DNA of 64,000 bases from NCBI GenBank assembly GCA_030068075.1, contig CM057826.1, positions 59,927,312 through 59,991,311 on the forward strand, read 5' to 3'. Each line of letters begins with the position of its first letter. Position 1 is the stretch's first letter. Below are positions 19,745 through 29,690 of the stretch, piece by piece. The translations under genes were made by a program, and so were the position numbers. A model generated the notes under the pieces. That model saw only the letters and a list, made by a program, of their open reading frames with translations, was not told where the DNA came from and searched no databases. This DNA is from Paguma larvata. Taxonomy: Eukaryota > Chordata > Mammalia > Carnivora > Viverridae.

Positions 19745-20206
19745 ACCAAGCGTTCACAAACTACAGCCCTTGGGTCAGATCCAGCCTGCCTCTTGTTTTT
19801 GTAAATAAAGTTTTATTGGAACACGGCCATACCCATTTTTTATGTACCATCTCTGTGTGCTTTTTTTAAAATTTATTTTTATTTTTATTTTTTAATGTTT
19901 ATTTAATTTTTGAGAGACAGAGCATGAGTGGGGGAGGAGCAGAGAGAGAGGGAGACAGAATCCGAAGCAGGCTCCAGGCTCTGAGCTGTCCGCACAAAGC
20001 CCGACGCGGGGCTCGAACCCATGAACTGTGAGATTGTGACCTGAGCCGAAGTCGGACGCTTAACCAGCTGAGCCAGCCAGGCGCCCCTCTGTTTGCTTTT
20101 GAGCTACAGTGGCAGAGCTGAGTAGTTGCACAAGACAGCAAATGACTTTCAAAGCCCAAAATACTTATCATCTTTTTTTTTTTAACAGAAAAAATTAGCC
20201 AGTTCT
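19745..20206 (+). mobile_element. hAT-Charlie-like DNA transposon with a nested SINE
   Basis: 'cacaaactacagcccttggg', 'gtaaataaagttttattgga', 'acacggccatacccattttt', then after the SINE 'gcagagctgagtagttgcac', 'aaagcccaaaatacttatca' and 'acagaaaaaattagcc'. This is a widespread short eutherian DNA transposon with GGCAAAC-type ends; the subfamily is not assigned. It has no transposase. Confidence 0.65.
19863..20087 (-). mobile_element. Felid tRNA-Lys SINE, antisense
   Basis: Reversed copy with 'taatgtttatttaatttttg', GA-rich block, 'gcaggctccaggctctgagc', 'ggggctcgaacccatgaact' and a final 'gccagccaggcgcccc'. The flank 'ctctgtgtgctttt' (19851-19864) recurs as 'ctctgtttgctttt' (20087-20100): a 14-base duplication with one mismatch, cut from the hAT-like element. 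Confidence 0.95.
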
Positions 20207-20374
20207 TGCACTAGACGATGAGCTTCTTGAGGGCAACTCGGCACATATTTTAAACTAAGCGATTATTTTTAAGAGGAGATTTTATATTTTCTATGGTAGG
20301 TTGGTTACCCAACAGCCATTCCCCCTTCTTTGCTAACAGAGGCATCCATGGTTTTTGGGGTAGTGGATGGGCTT

Positions 20375-20600
20375 CTCCCCAGCCCCCAGAGGGTGAACTT
20401 TGATTAGTTCAAGCCAACTGTGGTCATCCCCTCCTCTTCCTAGTTCTGTGGTTTAGGCACAGGCTTGTGATGGGAGGGTGGCCATTGAGATGCGGGGAAA
20501 TGCAGGCTTCCCCCATGATGGAAGTCTCCTGGGGGTTTCTGAGATGGTAGGCATAAGAGTTGGTTTCACATTCTTAAAAAGGGACCCAAGGAGTGCTGTG
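20375..20600 (+). mobile_element. Possible copy of the GATTGGTTCAGG-type old repeat
   Basis: 'gaactttgattagttcaagc' and 'caactgtggtcatcccctcc', with 'gtttaggcacaggcttgtga' after, resemble the ancient repeat seen better at 22565-23012. Diverged; the family name is unknown to me. Confidence 0.35.
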
Positions 20601-20805
20601 TTTCCTTCCTTTGCCCTTAGACCTTGTTGGGGGAGGCTGGTGCTTGCAGCAGCTGTAGCATCTTGGTACCAGCCAAGGCCAAAAGCCAAAGGCGAGGATC
20701 GCAGGATGAAAATAGAGTGGGGGGGGGTGTCTCAACAACATACCGAAAACCAAATTAACCAATCCAGGATTTGTCCTACTTTGCGGGCGCGCGTGTGTGT
20801 GTAAA

Positions 20806-21110
20806 TGTCTTTTTTGTTTATTCACTTTTAATTGGGTTGATCAAATAACTTACATCCTGAAAAATTACAAATGTTATGTTGTTGGATCTGCCTACTCTTC
20901 CTTTGGGATTTCTAACTTCCACCTCTGTTTATAGATTTTATGAAAACCTTCTTCTGATATTTCATTTTTCATTTAGACTCTTACTCCCTCAGGAATTCAT
21001 TTTTTTTATATGGTACGAAGTAAGCGTTTTTTGTTTTTCGTCTAGATGGAGAAATATCTTTTTCGAGGGCATATTAGTGAAGGAAATCCAGTGTGCTTAT
21101 TGAAGTTTCA
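20806..21110 (-). mobile_element. L1M relic, antisense
   Basis: 'cctcaggaattcattttttt', 'atatggtacgaagtaagcg' and 'cgtctagatggagaaatat' correspond to the reversed ORF2/3' region of old L1. No intact frame remains. Confidence 0.45.
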
Positions 21111-21589
21111 TAAAGATGACTATGTTCTTATCTATACTGGAAACTGACACGACAAGACTGTTTTCTCATAGACCCGTTCTTAGAAAACGGCTAACCTAAT
21201 TGATGCTCTTTAGGGGGGGTTACTGCTGTAACTAGAGTGTTTCTGAATTCCTAACAAAGAACGTAGAGGAACCTGGAGATCTTTGCCAGAAGTTATCATT
21301 CTCAAGACAAACCATATCGTGTCAGGGAAACACCAGCGCTGCTAAGTGTATCTAACCTGGCCCATCCCAAGCAAAGATATTGGGTTATTTCCTGGTGCTG
21401 ATTAGGAATGTGAAAAGAAAAAAGTCAGAGTGAAAATTTATCAGCATCTGGTACTGACTGGAAGGGAACAGTTTGATCTTGAACTGCGGAAGAGCCTCCT
21501 CTCTGAAGATAATTGGGACTGGGAAACAGCCTTTCAAGTAAATTGGCTCGAAACCGGAGCTAACATTTATCGAATCTAAACAAGCAAGC
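21111..21589. other. Unassigned DNA
   Basis: No recognised repeat or gene. Confidence 0.4.
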
Positions 21590-21730
21590 AAAAACCCCTT
21601 GACTGGTCAACAAATTGAAAAAATAACCAGAAGATGTTTGCAATACATGCAACCAAAGAGTAGTGGCAAGAATGTAAAAAGGATACCTGCAAATCAACGA
21701 GAAAAAGAATAAGAAATGTGGGCAAAAAAA

Positions 21731-21798
21731 TGCAAACATACTTTTCAAGTCCATCGCCTTAACCACTCGGCCATGACTACCTGCAAACATACTTTTCA
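21731..21798. repeat. 17-bp target-site duplication around the tRNA fragment
   Basis: 'tgcaaacatacttttca' occurs at 21731-21747 and again, identically, at 21782-21798. One copy belongs to the L1M relic and the other was made at insertion. On the insert's strand the nick is between TTCT or TTC and (T)GAAAA, a YYYY/RR-like L1 endonuclease site. Confidence 0.9.
21748..21781 (-). pseudogene. Retroposed 5' half of a serine tRNA (tailless)
   Basis: Minus strand, from 21780 down to 21748: GTAGTCATGGCCGAGTGG, then TTAAGGCGATGGACT. This matches positions 1-33 of the mammalian tRNA-Ser of the UGA/AGA type, with one G-to-A change at position 7, and keeps the acceptor 5' strand, the D-arm (A-box GTGGCCGAGTGG region) and the anticodon 5' stem. 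It stops at the anticodon loop; the next bases, TGAAA, belong to the target duplication but also match the UGA isoacceptor, so the exact end is ambiguous by five bases. An extra G precedes the 5' end (21781), typical of untemplated reverse-transcription bases. There is no A-tail and no B-box, so it cannot be a working tRNA gene. The perfect flanks and position inside L1M show L1-assisted insertion, of the kind described for tailless retropseudogenes. Confidence 0.88.
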
Positions 21799-21960
21799 GA
21801 AGAGAGTGCAAAAAGCCGATTCCTTTATGAATTCTTTCTCGTATTGTTAGGGCCAGGTAAATTCAGATCAAGACCTCATTGCGATTCCCCCACCTGCCCA
21901 TTTAATTGGGAAAGATGTACTATACACTTAACCAAACTTAGTTTATAATCGTGACTGTGC

Positions 21961-22564
21961 ACTAACTCTTAGAACATGCACAGTAAGGGTCAAATGTTGA
22001 TTTTTTTGGATGTCACGTTTTTAAGACCATAAATTGTACAATTTAAAAAAAATTGTAAGATAGCAATAGTTCATAAGAGTCATCTTATAACAAGGATTGG
22101 TGTTGACAAAAATATTTGAGAACATCAAATTCTAATGTTTAAATCATTCTATTTTAAAATTCTTATTTTAGCATCATCCCTTGCAGACTTCCCCTGTTGA
22201 GTTATAACCGGGCTGACTTTGGCCAGAGCCTCCTTTGCCAACAGCCCCGCATTTGATTTAAGCAGCTCTCCACCACCACTCTTCTGGAATTCATGACTTT
22301 TTGCATCTTTGTCAGTGTCGCTTTGCGATCTGTTGGCAGTGAAATGATGTGGCATTCATTGTAAGGCCTTCGCAGTTTCCCGGGGAGACTGACAAAGAAT
22401 TTGACTTGCCATTGATGGGATTGGGGTGGGGGAGGTGGGAGAAGGTTGGCAGCTGGAGTGGCTTACAGTGGCTTTTGTCTCTCCAGCAGTCATTTCCCCC
22501 TTTTTGGATACAGCACCTTGATTTTCATGGGGAGACTTACTCTCTGCCAGTTCCTAGCCCATAT
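21961..22564. other. Unassigned DNA, AT-rich in its first half
   Basis: No recognised repeat or gene. AT-rich to about 22170, then mixed. Confidence 0.4.
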
Positions 22565-23012
22565 GGTCTGACTGAGACTGCTCCTACCTCCAACTCCATG
22601 GGTGAGCATGTGCCCCAGGCCTGGCCAGTCAGAACACTGACATTTCCCCGGGCACGTTGATTGGTTCAGGGATGGGCATGTGACTGAGACCAGACCAATG
22701 AAATTCCATTCAATGACTGAAAATTTTTAAAAAAAATGTTTATTTATTTTTGAGAGAGAGACAGAGTGTGAGCAGGAGAAGGACAGAGAGAGGGAGACAC
22801 GGAATCCGAAGCAGGCTCCAGGCTCTGAGCCATTAGCACAGAGCCCGATGCAGGGCTCGAACTTATGAACCGCGAGGTCCTGACCTGAGCCAAAGTTGGA
22901 CGCTTAACCAACTGAGTCACCCAGGTGCCCCTCCATTCAGGAACTTTTGATGGAACCTTTGGAAAAGAGGGTGTTCCTTTCTCTTTGGGTTGCTCAGCTG
23001 CCAGTGTCTAAG
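22565..23012 (+). mobile_element. Ancient eutherian repeat, split by a SINE
   Basis: 'gattggttcagggatgggca' at 22659, 'tgtgactgagaccagaccaa' after it, then beyond the SINE 'ggaacttttgatggaacctt', 'ggaaaagagggtgttccttt' and 'gggttgctcagctgcc'. This old family (name not assigned) recurs at 30875, 57485 and perhaps 20375 and 26680. Confidence 0.55.
22722..22931 (-). mobile_element. Felid tRNA-Lys SINE, antisense
   Basis: Reversed copy with 'aaaatgtttatttatttttg', GA-rich block, 'gcaggctccaggctctgagc', 'cagggctcgaacttatgaac' and a final 'gagtcacccaggtgcccct'. The flank 'ccattca' occurs at both ends ('ccattcaatgac' and 'ccattcaggaac'), a partial target-site duplication. Confidence 0.95.
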
Positions 23013-23794
23013 CCTCCATGTGCTCTGACCATTCGCTGCCGCTGGGAGAAAACAGGTCCGAGAACAGAGCCAACGAAAAGCAGAATGCTGTCACAGGGGC
23101 AGATAGTTTCTTCTTGACATTTTTTGGGAACTTAAAGAGGTTTTCGTTTCTATTTTTCATGTTAAGTTGTGTGAATTGGATTTCTTTCACTGGCCCTCAG
23201 AAGAAGTGGGTGGACAATCCAGAATTTAGATTAGAACCCACATTTCTTAGTCCTAGTTCACTGCTTTCTCCACAGCACTTGGGTCCTTCCCCCAGCATCC
23301 CTTGTTCAATTTACGTGGCTTCTGGATTTGTGGTCTAGTGAGAGGTGGTGTTATCACATACGGAAGAAACTGCCATCTGTGCTGATGGAACCCTGCCCAT
23401 ATCAGCCCAGCCCGTTATCTGAGAACACATTTGTTCCGTGGAATGGCGGGCCACACTTCACTCACCCTCGGCAGTCTCATACAGTACCTTCCGAATGAAA
23501 CCACGTAGTAGAAAGTGACTGGGAACCAGAGCTGGCGTGGAAACATGGAGGCCTTTGAAGAAGTTTAGAAGAAGTGGTGTTGGAGTCCCACTTCAGCTGA
23601 CATGTGCTCAGTAAGAAGCATGATGGGGAAGCATGATGGTTTTTTTTTTCTCCTGGCACAGATTCTGGGCCACTAAACATGATCAAAAATGATAGTTGTA
23701 GGTTTGGAAGGAAAATAAGCGATTGGACATAATGCCAGCTGCTTTCGTCATACAAAGTGCCGAAGAGCGAAGTGTATGACGCTAGGGTGTATGT
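23013..23794. other. Unassigned DNA
   Basis: No recognised repeat or gene. A T10 run lies near 23640. Confidence 0.4.
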
Positions 23795-24125
23795 ATCGGT
23801 CAGGTTAGGCTAGGTTTTGCTCCAGTAACAATGAATCCCTAAATTCTAGCAGCTTTGAACAACAAAGGTTTATTTCTTTCTCACGCTACTTGCCCATTGT
23901 GGGTTGGCGAGGGCACCCAGGCTGCTCGAGCGGCCACCATCTCCAGTACGGTTAGTCACCATTCCAGATGGAAAGAGGAAAATTAGATGACATATGTCAT
24001 GTTCACTCAAATCATGGGCCAGACCTAGGCTCCACCCAACCATCAGGGGACCAGAAAGTACAATCCGTGTGTTCACAGGGGAGAACTGGAAATATTTGGT
24101 GAACAGCACGCAAGATGTCCACGGT
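23795..24125 (-). mobile_element. Ancient LTR-like repeat, antisense
   Basis: 'gctccagtaacaatgaatcc', 'ctagcagctttgaacaacaa', 'aggtttatttctttctcacg', 'ctacttgcccattgtgggtt', then 'gaactggaaatatttggtga' and 'acagcacgcaa'. This is a common old eutherian LTR-like repeat in reverse; family not assigned. Confidence 0.5.
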
Positions 24126-24328
24126 GGGTAAATCCCAGCCTTGTCTTTGCTGGATGGGGGGGAAAGTCTGTTAAGAGGGAATAAAAAGAGCACCAATCCT
24201 GTGGAGGTAGGTGAGGTGAGGGTGGGGGATCCTGGGGTGGACTGAACAGGCCTCAGGGTCACGTGAGCATGGGATACAGTCTGCTGAACCTTAAGTTACC
24301 ATTTGTTGCTTACAAATATAACATTTCA

Positions 24329-24544
24329 GGGGCGCCTGGGCGGCTCAGTCGGTTAGGTGTCCGACTTCGGCTCACGTCATGATCTCGCAGTTCATGAGTT
24401 CAACCCCCACAGCGGGCTCTGTGCTGACAGCTCAGAGGCCGGAGCCCGCTTCGGATTCTGCGTCTCCCCCTCTCTCTGCCCCTTGCCTACTTGCACTCTG
24501 TCTCTCTTCCTCTCAAAACTAAATAAACATAAAAAAAAATTTTA
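24329..24544 (+). mobile_element. Felid tRNA-Lys SINE
   Basis: Starts 'ggggcgcctgggcggctcag', with 'tcatgatctcgcagttcatg', 'gctctgtgctgacagctcag', a CT-rich block and 'aactaaataaacataaaaaa'. Flanks 'aaatataacatttca' (24314-24328) and 'aaatacagcatttca' (24546-24560) are a 15-base duplication with two mismatches. Confidence 0.95.
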
Positions 24545-24560
24545 AAAATACAGCATTTCA

Positions 24561-24650
24561 CACCTCACCCCAGACCGGACTGAATTAGAATCTGCATTTT
24601 AACAAGAGCCCCAGGCAATTTGTATGCACAAAGTTTGAAAAGTCTGACAT
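24561..24650 (+). mobile_element. MER5A-type DNA transposon, 3' part
   Basis: 'cacctcaccccagaccggac', 'tgaattagaatctgcatttt', 'aacaagagccccaggcaatt' and 'caaagtttgaaaagtctg' match the 3' half of MER5A, a non-autonomous hAT relic. Confidence 0.75.
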
Positions 24651-25196
24651 GGGTAACGACAGAGTATTTTGGGTGGCATATGGACATATTTTGTCTTGGT
24701 AAGTATTAAAGGCTTATTTGTTTTAATATTTGATAGTTATTTGTTTTATTACATTCTTTCCATGTCTTCACTCCAGCCATCCCTGCTGCTCCCTGTCTGC
24801 TCGCAGAGCCACCTGTGGCCAGCCTCCTGGCAGTCACGGGGAGGAGGGGACAGGAAAAAGACACACCTGGGGTCTGCTCATGGAAGGGGACAAGTTCAAA
24901 CTCTCTGGATGGGAATTTACCTGGAAGTATCTGGCCTAATAATTAGGATCCCGAATCATCCAGCCAGTTTCCTCATTGTCCCAGTCACCATGTATGCACA
25001 TATGCATACAAAATTCTCCCCATTAAAGGTTATCAAACTAAAAGAGAAAATCTCAAATGAGAGCCACAACGTGCAAAATATCCCTCTGCTAGTTTCCATG
25101 TCTAGGCTGGTCCATTAGAGACAGTGTCTTTCCGAGTCCTTAACGGTGGGTCATGGTGGCTACAGAGAGTGATGTCTTTTTTATTATCCTTAATGT
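24651..25196. other. Unassigned DNA
   Basis: No recognised repeat or gene. Confidence 0.4.
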
Positions 25197-25575
25197 GGTA
25201 ATTCCCTCCCACCCCACCCCCCAAATGTCCACGTCCCGATCCCCCAAACCTGTGACTGTGTGACATCACATGGCAAAAATGACTTGGTCGGTGTGATGAA
25301 GAATCTCGAGGTGGGAAGATTATCCTCGCCGCGATGGGCTTCGAAGGTGGGAGAGGAGACCGCTGGCCAAGAAACGCAGACAGCCTCTAGAAGCCGGAAG
25401 AGACGAAGAAACAGATTTTCCCCTTAGAGCCTCCAGAAGAAACGCAGACTTGACGACGCCTTGATTTTAGCCACGTGAGACTCATTTTGGACTTCTGACT
25501 TCCAGGATTTCTAGAGAAGACCTTGGGATTGTGTCAAGCCCCCGAGTTTGTGGTGCTTTGTTAGAGCGGCAGGGG
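25197..25575 (+). mobile_element. MLT1-type solo LTR
   Basis: Starts near 'tggtaattccctcccacccc' (25197), 'ccaaatgtccacgtcccgat', 'ggtgggaagattatcctcgc', 'gcctctagaagccggaagag', 'cttagagcctccagaagaaa', 'cgccttgattttagccacgt' and 'gagtttgtggtgctttgtta'. The order is that of a sense MLT1A-like LTR, with an internal deletion. Confidence 0.85.
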
Positions 25576-26224
25576 GGCAGGCAGTCCGCCTCCACCCCCA
25601 CTGCAGGGGCAGGGGAGTAGATGCAGACTCCAGCAGCCCATGGGGACAGCCACAGGGCCACCTTCTCAATTAAGACCCCCAGATGGCCATTAGCCCATGA
25701 GCCCAGCTCCCACCCCCACCCGCACAAAAAAAACCTGTGCAGTCAAGTGCTCCTCACAAGGAAAACTCCCTTTAGTACATACGCCCGTTTCAATACTGTC
25801 GATGCCCGTCTGCGTGATGGACAGGCTGGACCGAAACAGATCTCCTTTTCACAGATCCTGTTAGCAAAAAATAACCTTTTAAAATCACGCCCGCTGTGAT
25901 GTCCAATGTGACAAGCTGGTCCCGGCTGAGGGGGGAGGATTCTAAGAACCTAAGTAGGATTTTGTGCATTTAGGGAGAAGAATGCATTGAGGGTGGCTTC
26001 CTCAGAATTCCCCAAATTCTCCTCGTCCCAGTTTGCATTTTATTTTTAAATTCTAACAATGTCGTGTGTGTGTGTTTTCCCAGGCACCCCGAGGCTGAAG
26101 GTCATTTATTTCCTGCTTTCCAACAATAGTATTAGATTCATATGAAATTAACTCACACATCCTACTTTTGTTCCTTGCGGTATACCAAGCAAAATGGTGT
26201 GCTGGGGCTTTTTCCACCCAGAGA
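25576..26224. other. Unassigned DNA
   Basis: No recognised repeat or gene. A short (TG)n run sits at about 26062. Confidence 0.4.
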
Positions 26225-26395
26225 TCCAAGTTTGCTTTCCCACTGTGTCCCTCTCAGCTGTGGGACTTTGAGCAAGTCACCCTGCTGCTCAGAGCCTTGT
26301 TTCCTCATCTGTAAAACAGGAGGGAGAATTCCAAACTCTAAGGGTTGCAGTGAGGATTCAGTTAGCAAAGAACACATAGAGAAAGCCCCCATATC
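26225..26395 (+). mobile_element. MIR SINE relic
   Basis: 'cagctgtgggactttgagca', 'agtcaccctgctgctcagag', 'ccttgtttcctcatctgtaa' and 'gttgcagtgaggattcagtt' are the sense MIR core and 3' part. Confidence 0.85.
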
Positions 26396-26679
26396 AGCTG
26401 AGCTGATGCCCGTCCATAAATAGTCACTGTGATGGCCCTTTCCTCGTAAATTACACGTGGCGATCTCTTACGGTTTTAGCTTCAGAGATAGGGCATTTTG
26501 TGAGATTTCCCCCTAGATTCCTAGGCACAGTGTTGTCTTACAGTGGTGCCCCTGCCCTCTGCTGTCCTTGTGTCCCATGGGCGTTGTCGGCTGAGTACCC
26601 AGCCTCTGCTCTTCCTTTCTCCACTGCAACAGAACCGTTTCCCTGGTTTCCACTTCTCCCTGGAGGCAAATGTGAGCCC

Positions 26680-26835
26680 GTCCCCATCCCAAGAGTCTGA
26701 TCGACCCAGGGATGATTCCCAGTAATTGGCTCAGGGATTTGAATTCGAGCCAGTGATCGCGTGGCCTTGCCCCAGCAACAGTTATTGGATCGGGATGGCT
26801 ATGTATCCGAAGCTGGAGGGACATACGGCATCCTC
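26680..26835 (+). mobile_element. Possible copy of the GATTGGTTCAGG-type old repeat
   Basis: 'gtaattggctcagggatttg', 'aattcgagccagtgatcgcg' and a second 'tggatcgggatggctatgta' with 'ccgaagctggag' resemble the motif series of the repeat at 22565. Diverged. Confidence 0.3.
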
Positions 26836-27324
26836 CCTGTCTCCCCTGATCTAACAAGTGAGCGGGGTCTTCTGGGAGAAGTCGCTGCGCAGAGAAGTTC
26901 AGATAGAGCCCCGATCATACCACACCTGAAGCCCACACCATCTCTTGATGCCCTATTACAAGAGCTAGTGTGTCTTCTAATGGTTCAATCAGTTTGCCTC
27001 AGGGTCAACCTAGGGGACGCTCCATGGAAGAAATTTTCTCCTCTATGTAAGTGGGCACGTGCTGTGCAAAATCCCTTTTCTCCACATCGTTCCGAGCCTC
27101 CAGAGCACCCTTTAAGGGGTTGGGGAAGGGGTGACAACTACAAGGCTCGGTGCGTTTAATGGAAAAATCTACACTAAGGATTATGCTTTCTTCTCACCCA
27201 GGTGAGATGTCCACGGAAGATGGGATGATGGGAGATCCTCAGAGAGCTTCGGTGGAAAGTCAAGTGAGACACTAATTTACCCCGTTCTCCCAGAAACCTA
27301 AGTCTGCTCTGAGAAGCAGCATGG
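26836..27324. other. Unassigned DNA
   Basis: No recognised repeat or gene. Confidence 0.4.
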
Positions 27325-27446
27325 CTCTGAGAGGCAACATGGTTTGGTGGGAAGACTCATTCAGAATCCGGACTCCGGTCTGGGTCTGGATCCTCACTAC
27401 CCCACGCCCTAGCTGTGTACCTTTGGACAAGTCACTCATTCTCTCC
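27325..27446 (+). mobile_element. MIR SINE relic, 5' part
   Basis: 'tcagaatccggactccggtc' then 'ccctagctgtgtacctttgg', 'acaagtcactcattctct': sense MIR. It stops where the reverse MIR begins. Confidence 0.7.
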
Positions 27447-27640
27447 GATTTACCATTTACTGAATGTCTTTGAATGCCTCCTATGTGCCGCTCTAAGTGC
27501 TTTCTGTGGATTAGCTCGCTTATCTTCCTGCCCACAAAGTTTAACTAAGAGGGAGATGGGCTCAGAGAAAAGAAGAACTCATCCAGAGTAGCGAGTTCTG
27601 ATGCTGGGATTTGAACCCGGACAGTGGGACCCCAGGGACA
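27447..27640 (-). mobile_element. MIR SINE relic, antisense
   Basis: 'accatttactgaatgtcttt', 'cctcctatgtgccgctctaa', 'gtgctttctgtggattagct' and 'gctgggatttgaacccggac' are reversed MIR. Together with the preceding copy it makes a head-to-tail inverted MIR pair. Confidence 0.75.
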
Positions 27641-28229
27641 TCTGGTCAGATCCAACTACCATACTGTACTCCCCCCAAGCTTTGGAGAAACGGGAGTAGC
27701 CGGTTCCATCCAGGATGGGAGCTGAGGTCAAGTGACGGGAAAGCTTCAATAATCAAAACTCCTCCATCTTTTATTTTTAACTCACTTCTATAGACATTCC
27801 CAATGCTATGAAAATATGCTTTCAGCTTTCTGTTTTATAGCAGGGAACACCTGTCTGCTAGGGACCTCCTCAGTCAGGAGTGGGAGGGACACAGAAAGTT
27901 GAGCTTCCCTGCAGGTACACTTCCCCTGTTCCGTGAACACCTTTAAGTGAGACCTGCATGCACTCAGCAACTGAGAACTTCCCCGAGAGCCCCCTGGTGA
28001 GGCTGGGAGACCAAGCTTGCTCTTTAGAGACTCTAGGTTCCCGTGCATGTCATATGCCCGGTCGATCCCAAGCACTGTCCTGCTCTCTGGCTCTGGAGCT
28101 GACCACAGCCTGCCAGCCCTGCGCTGCAGACCGGCAGACTGAGTCCCACACCTGCCAGCGAAGCCCCCAGCCAGGTCAGCATCTCCACCTGGAAGACGAG
28201 ACCTAGAGATGCCGGGCCCGCCCTCCCCA
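27641..28229. other. Unassigned DNA
   Basis: No recognised repeat. A minus-strand frame of about 210 codons spans much of it and the MIR beyond; it has no domain and is partly repeat-derived. Confidence 0.4.
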
Positions 28230-28390
28230 GCCTCCAGCCAGTCGTTTGATCTGGGTCCCCTGTTTTCATCAAATAAATGGGACGGATGATAGAGGTCTGT
28301 CCTCCTCACGCTGCGGAAGGAGGACCGTGTGTGTGAAAGCACTTCATAGACCGTCAAGTATTTTATGATTATGATGCTTGCCTGCCCAGT
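28230..28390 (+). mobile_element. MIR SINE relic
   Basis: 'tgggtcccctgttttcatca', 'aataaatgggacggatgata' and 'gaaagcacttcatagaccgt' follow the sense MIR order after its core. Diverged. Confidence 0.55.
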
Positions 28391-29339
28391 AGTAAGTAGT
28401 GTGGCCATTTCAGATTCCTTCTCCCCATTTCCATGCATCTTGGCAAAAGGGCAACAGAAAGTTGCCCCAGGTCTGTGTGAGACCGTGAATTAACAGTGGT
28501 AAAGATACAGGCCCTGGGGGTCCCACGGAGTCGGGCCTCTGGCACTCAACCTGATGAGTGATGTGGGGACATCCCTGAGGCGCCAGTGCACAGCTTCCTT
28601 GTGTGAATCCGGGAGTGGTTCATGCCCGTGTCGCGCTCGCGAGGACCCGTTTGGATTTAAAGTACTGTGTGAACATCTCTTTGGCCTGAGCTGTCACCAG
28701 GCACTACCCCTTGTTCGAGAAGCAGCACCTCGATTCCCCTCTGGGGTCCAACCTTACTGCGTGCATGCAGTCTTAGTGGGGTCGCCACTCAGCACCCTGG
28801 GCTTCCTCTGCTCATGGTGCACCCCGAACCCCGTCGTGCGTAGCCTTGCTGCTGGGGACCTGAAACCCGTATGATAAGAAGACAGGAAACATTGGGGCTG
28901 AGGAGGCTGAGGTTTGGTCCTGCGGCCAACAGCCCCAGAGCTAGCTGCTCTGCTTTCCACCAGAAGGCCTGGTTCATCAGCTCTTCCTCTCGTTCCGTGA
29001 GCTCCCGTGGAGCCTTCCGGTGCCACCCATCTTTGCTTGCTGGCCAGAGTGGATTTCTGTTGCCAGTCTCCTGAGCACCCGGCTCAACTGATCTGAAGGC
29101 TTCGTGTGGGAGCTTAGCAAGTACATACTACACACCTAACAGATGGTAGTCCAGGTTCAGCAGACTGCATCACACACTTGGGACATACACGTCCCACCCC
29201 AGCAACCCCCACCCTCACCTTTCTTTCCTCCTTCATAGAATGCTGCCGTTTTTTATTCCCTGTCTCCATGTTATTCATGCCTCCTCAAAGACAAAGCCCG
29301 AGGCCCAGAACTTACCTACTATGGGCATCATGAGTGCTG
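28391..29339. other. Unassigned DNA
   Basis: No firm repeat or gene. A very diverged MIR-like stretch may lie at about 28500-28690. Confidence 0.35.
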
Positions 29340-29690
29340 CTCACTAAGATTTCTACTTCTTCACCTTCCAACACACAGTGGGGTTGCACTTCTGGTCTCC
29401 TTATGGTCGGATGTGGCCTAGTTCTGGCAAATGAGCTGTGAGTGGAAGTGACGTATGTCATTTGACTGCCAGTACATGACCCCCAGGGTTTTAATGCCCC
29501 TGGGAGGCTGACCAACTATATTCGAGACAGTGGTGGTTACTGTAGCAGCCTGGGTGCCCTTGCCAACCTCCGGTGGGCGTGGAGCGTGAGAAAGAAAGAA
29601 ACCTTTGTTGTTAAAAGCCGCTGGGATTTCGGGATTCTTTGTTACTGCAGCAAAACCGAGTCTCACCTGACTAATACATACACCCACTTT
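29340..29690 (+). mobile_element. Ancient LTR-like repeat
   Basis: 'gcaaatgagctgtgagtgga', 'agtgacgtatgtcatttgac', then 'agaaacctttgttgttaaaa', 'gccgctgggatttcgggatt', 'ctttgttactgcagcaaaac' and 'cacctgactaatac' form the 3' end of a widespread old LTR-like repeat, family not assigned. Confidence 0.55.

Larger units (their letters stand above)
21590..21960 (+). mobile_element. L1M relic (sense), interrupted by a tRNA fragment
   Basis: 'cctgcaaatcaacgagaaaa' at 21687, 'gaaatgtgggcaaaaaaatg' at 21713, 'cttttcagaagagagtgc' at 21792 and 'gatcaagacctcattgcgat' at 21868 follow the order of the L1M 3' coding region. The line from 'gggcaaaa' to 'cagaagag' is broken only by the tRNA insertion, so the empty site can be inferred from the L1M order. 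No functional frame. Confidence 0.7.

Noticed and set aside
27806..28438. Open frame of 210 codons (minus)
   Set aside because: Its N-terminal part is MIR-derived and there is no known domain or exon boundary pattern.
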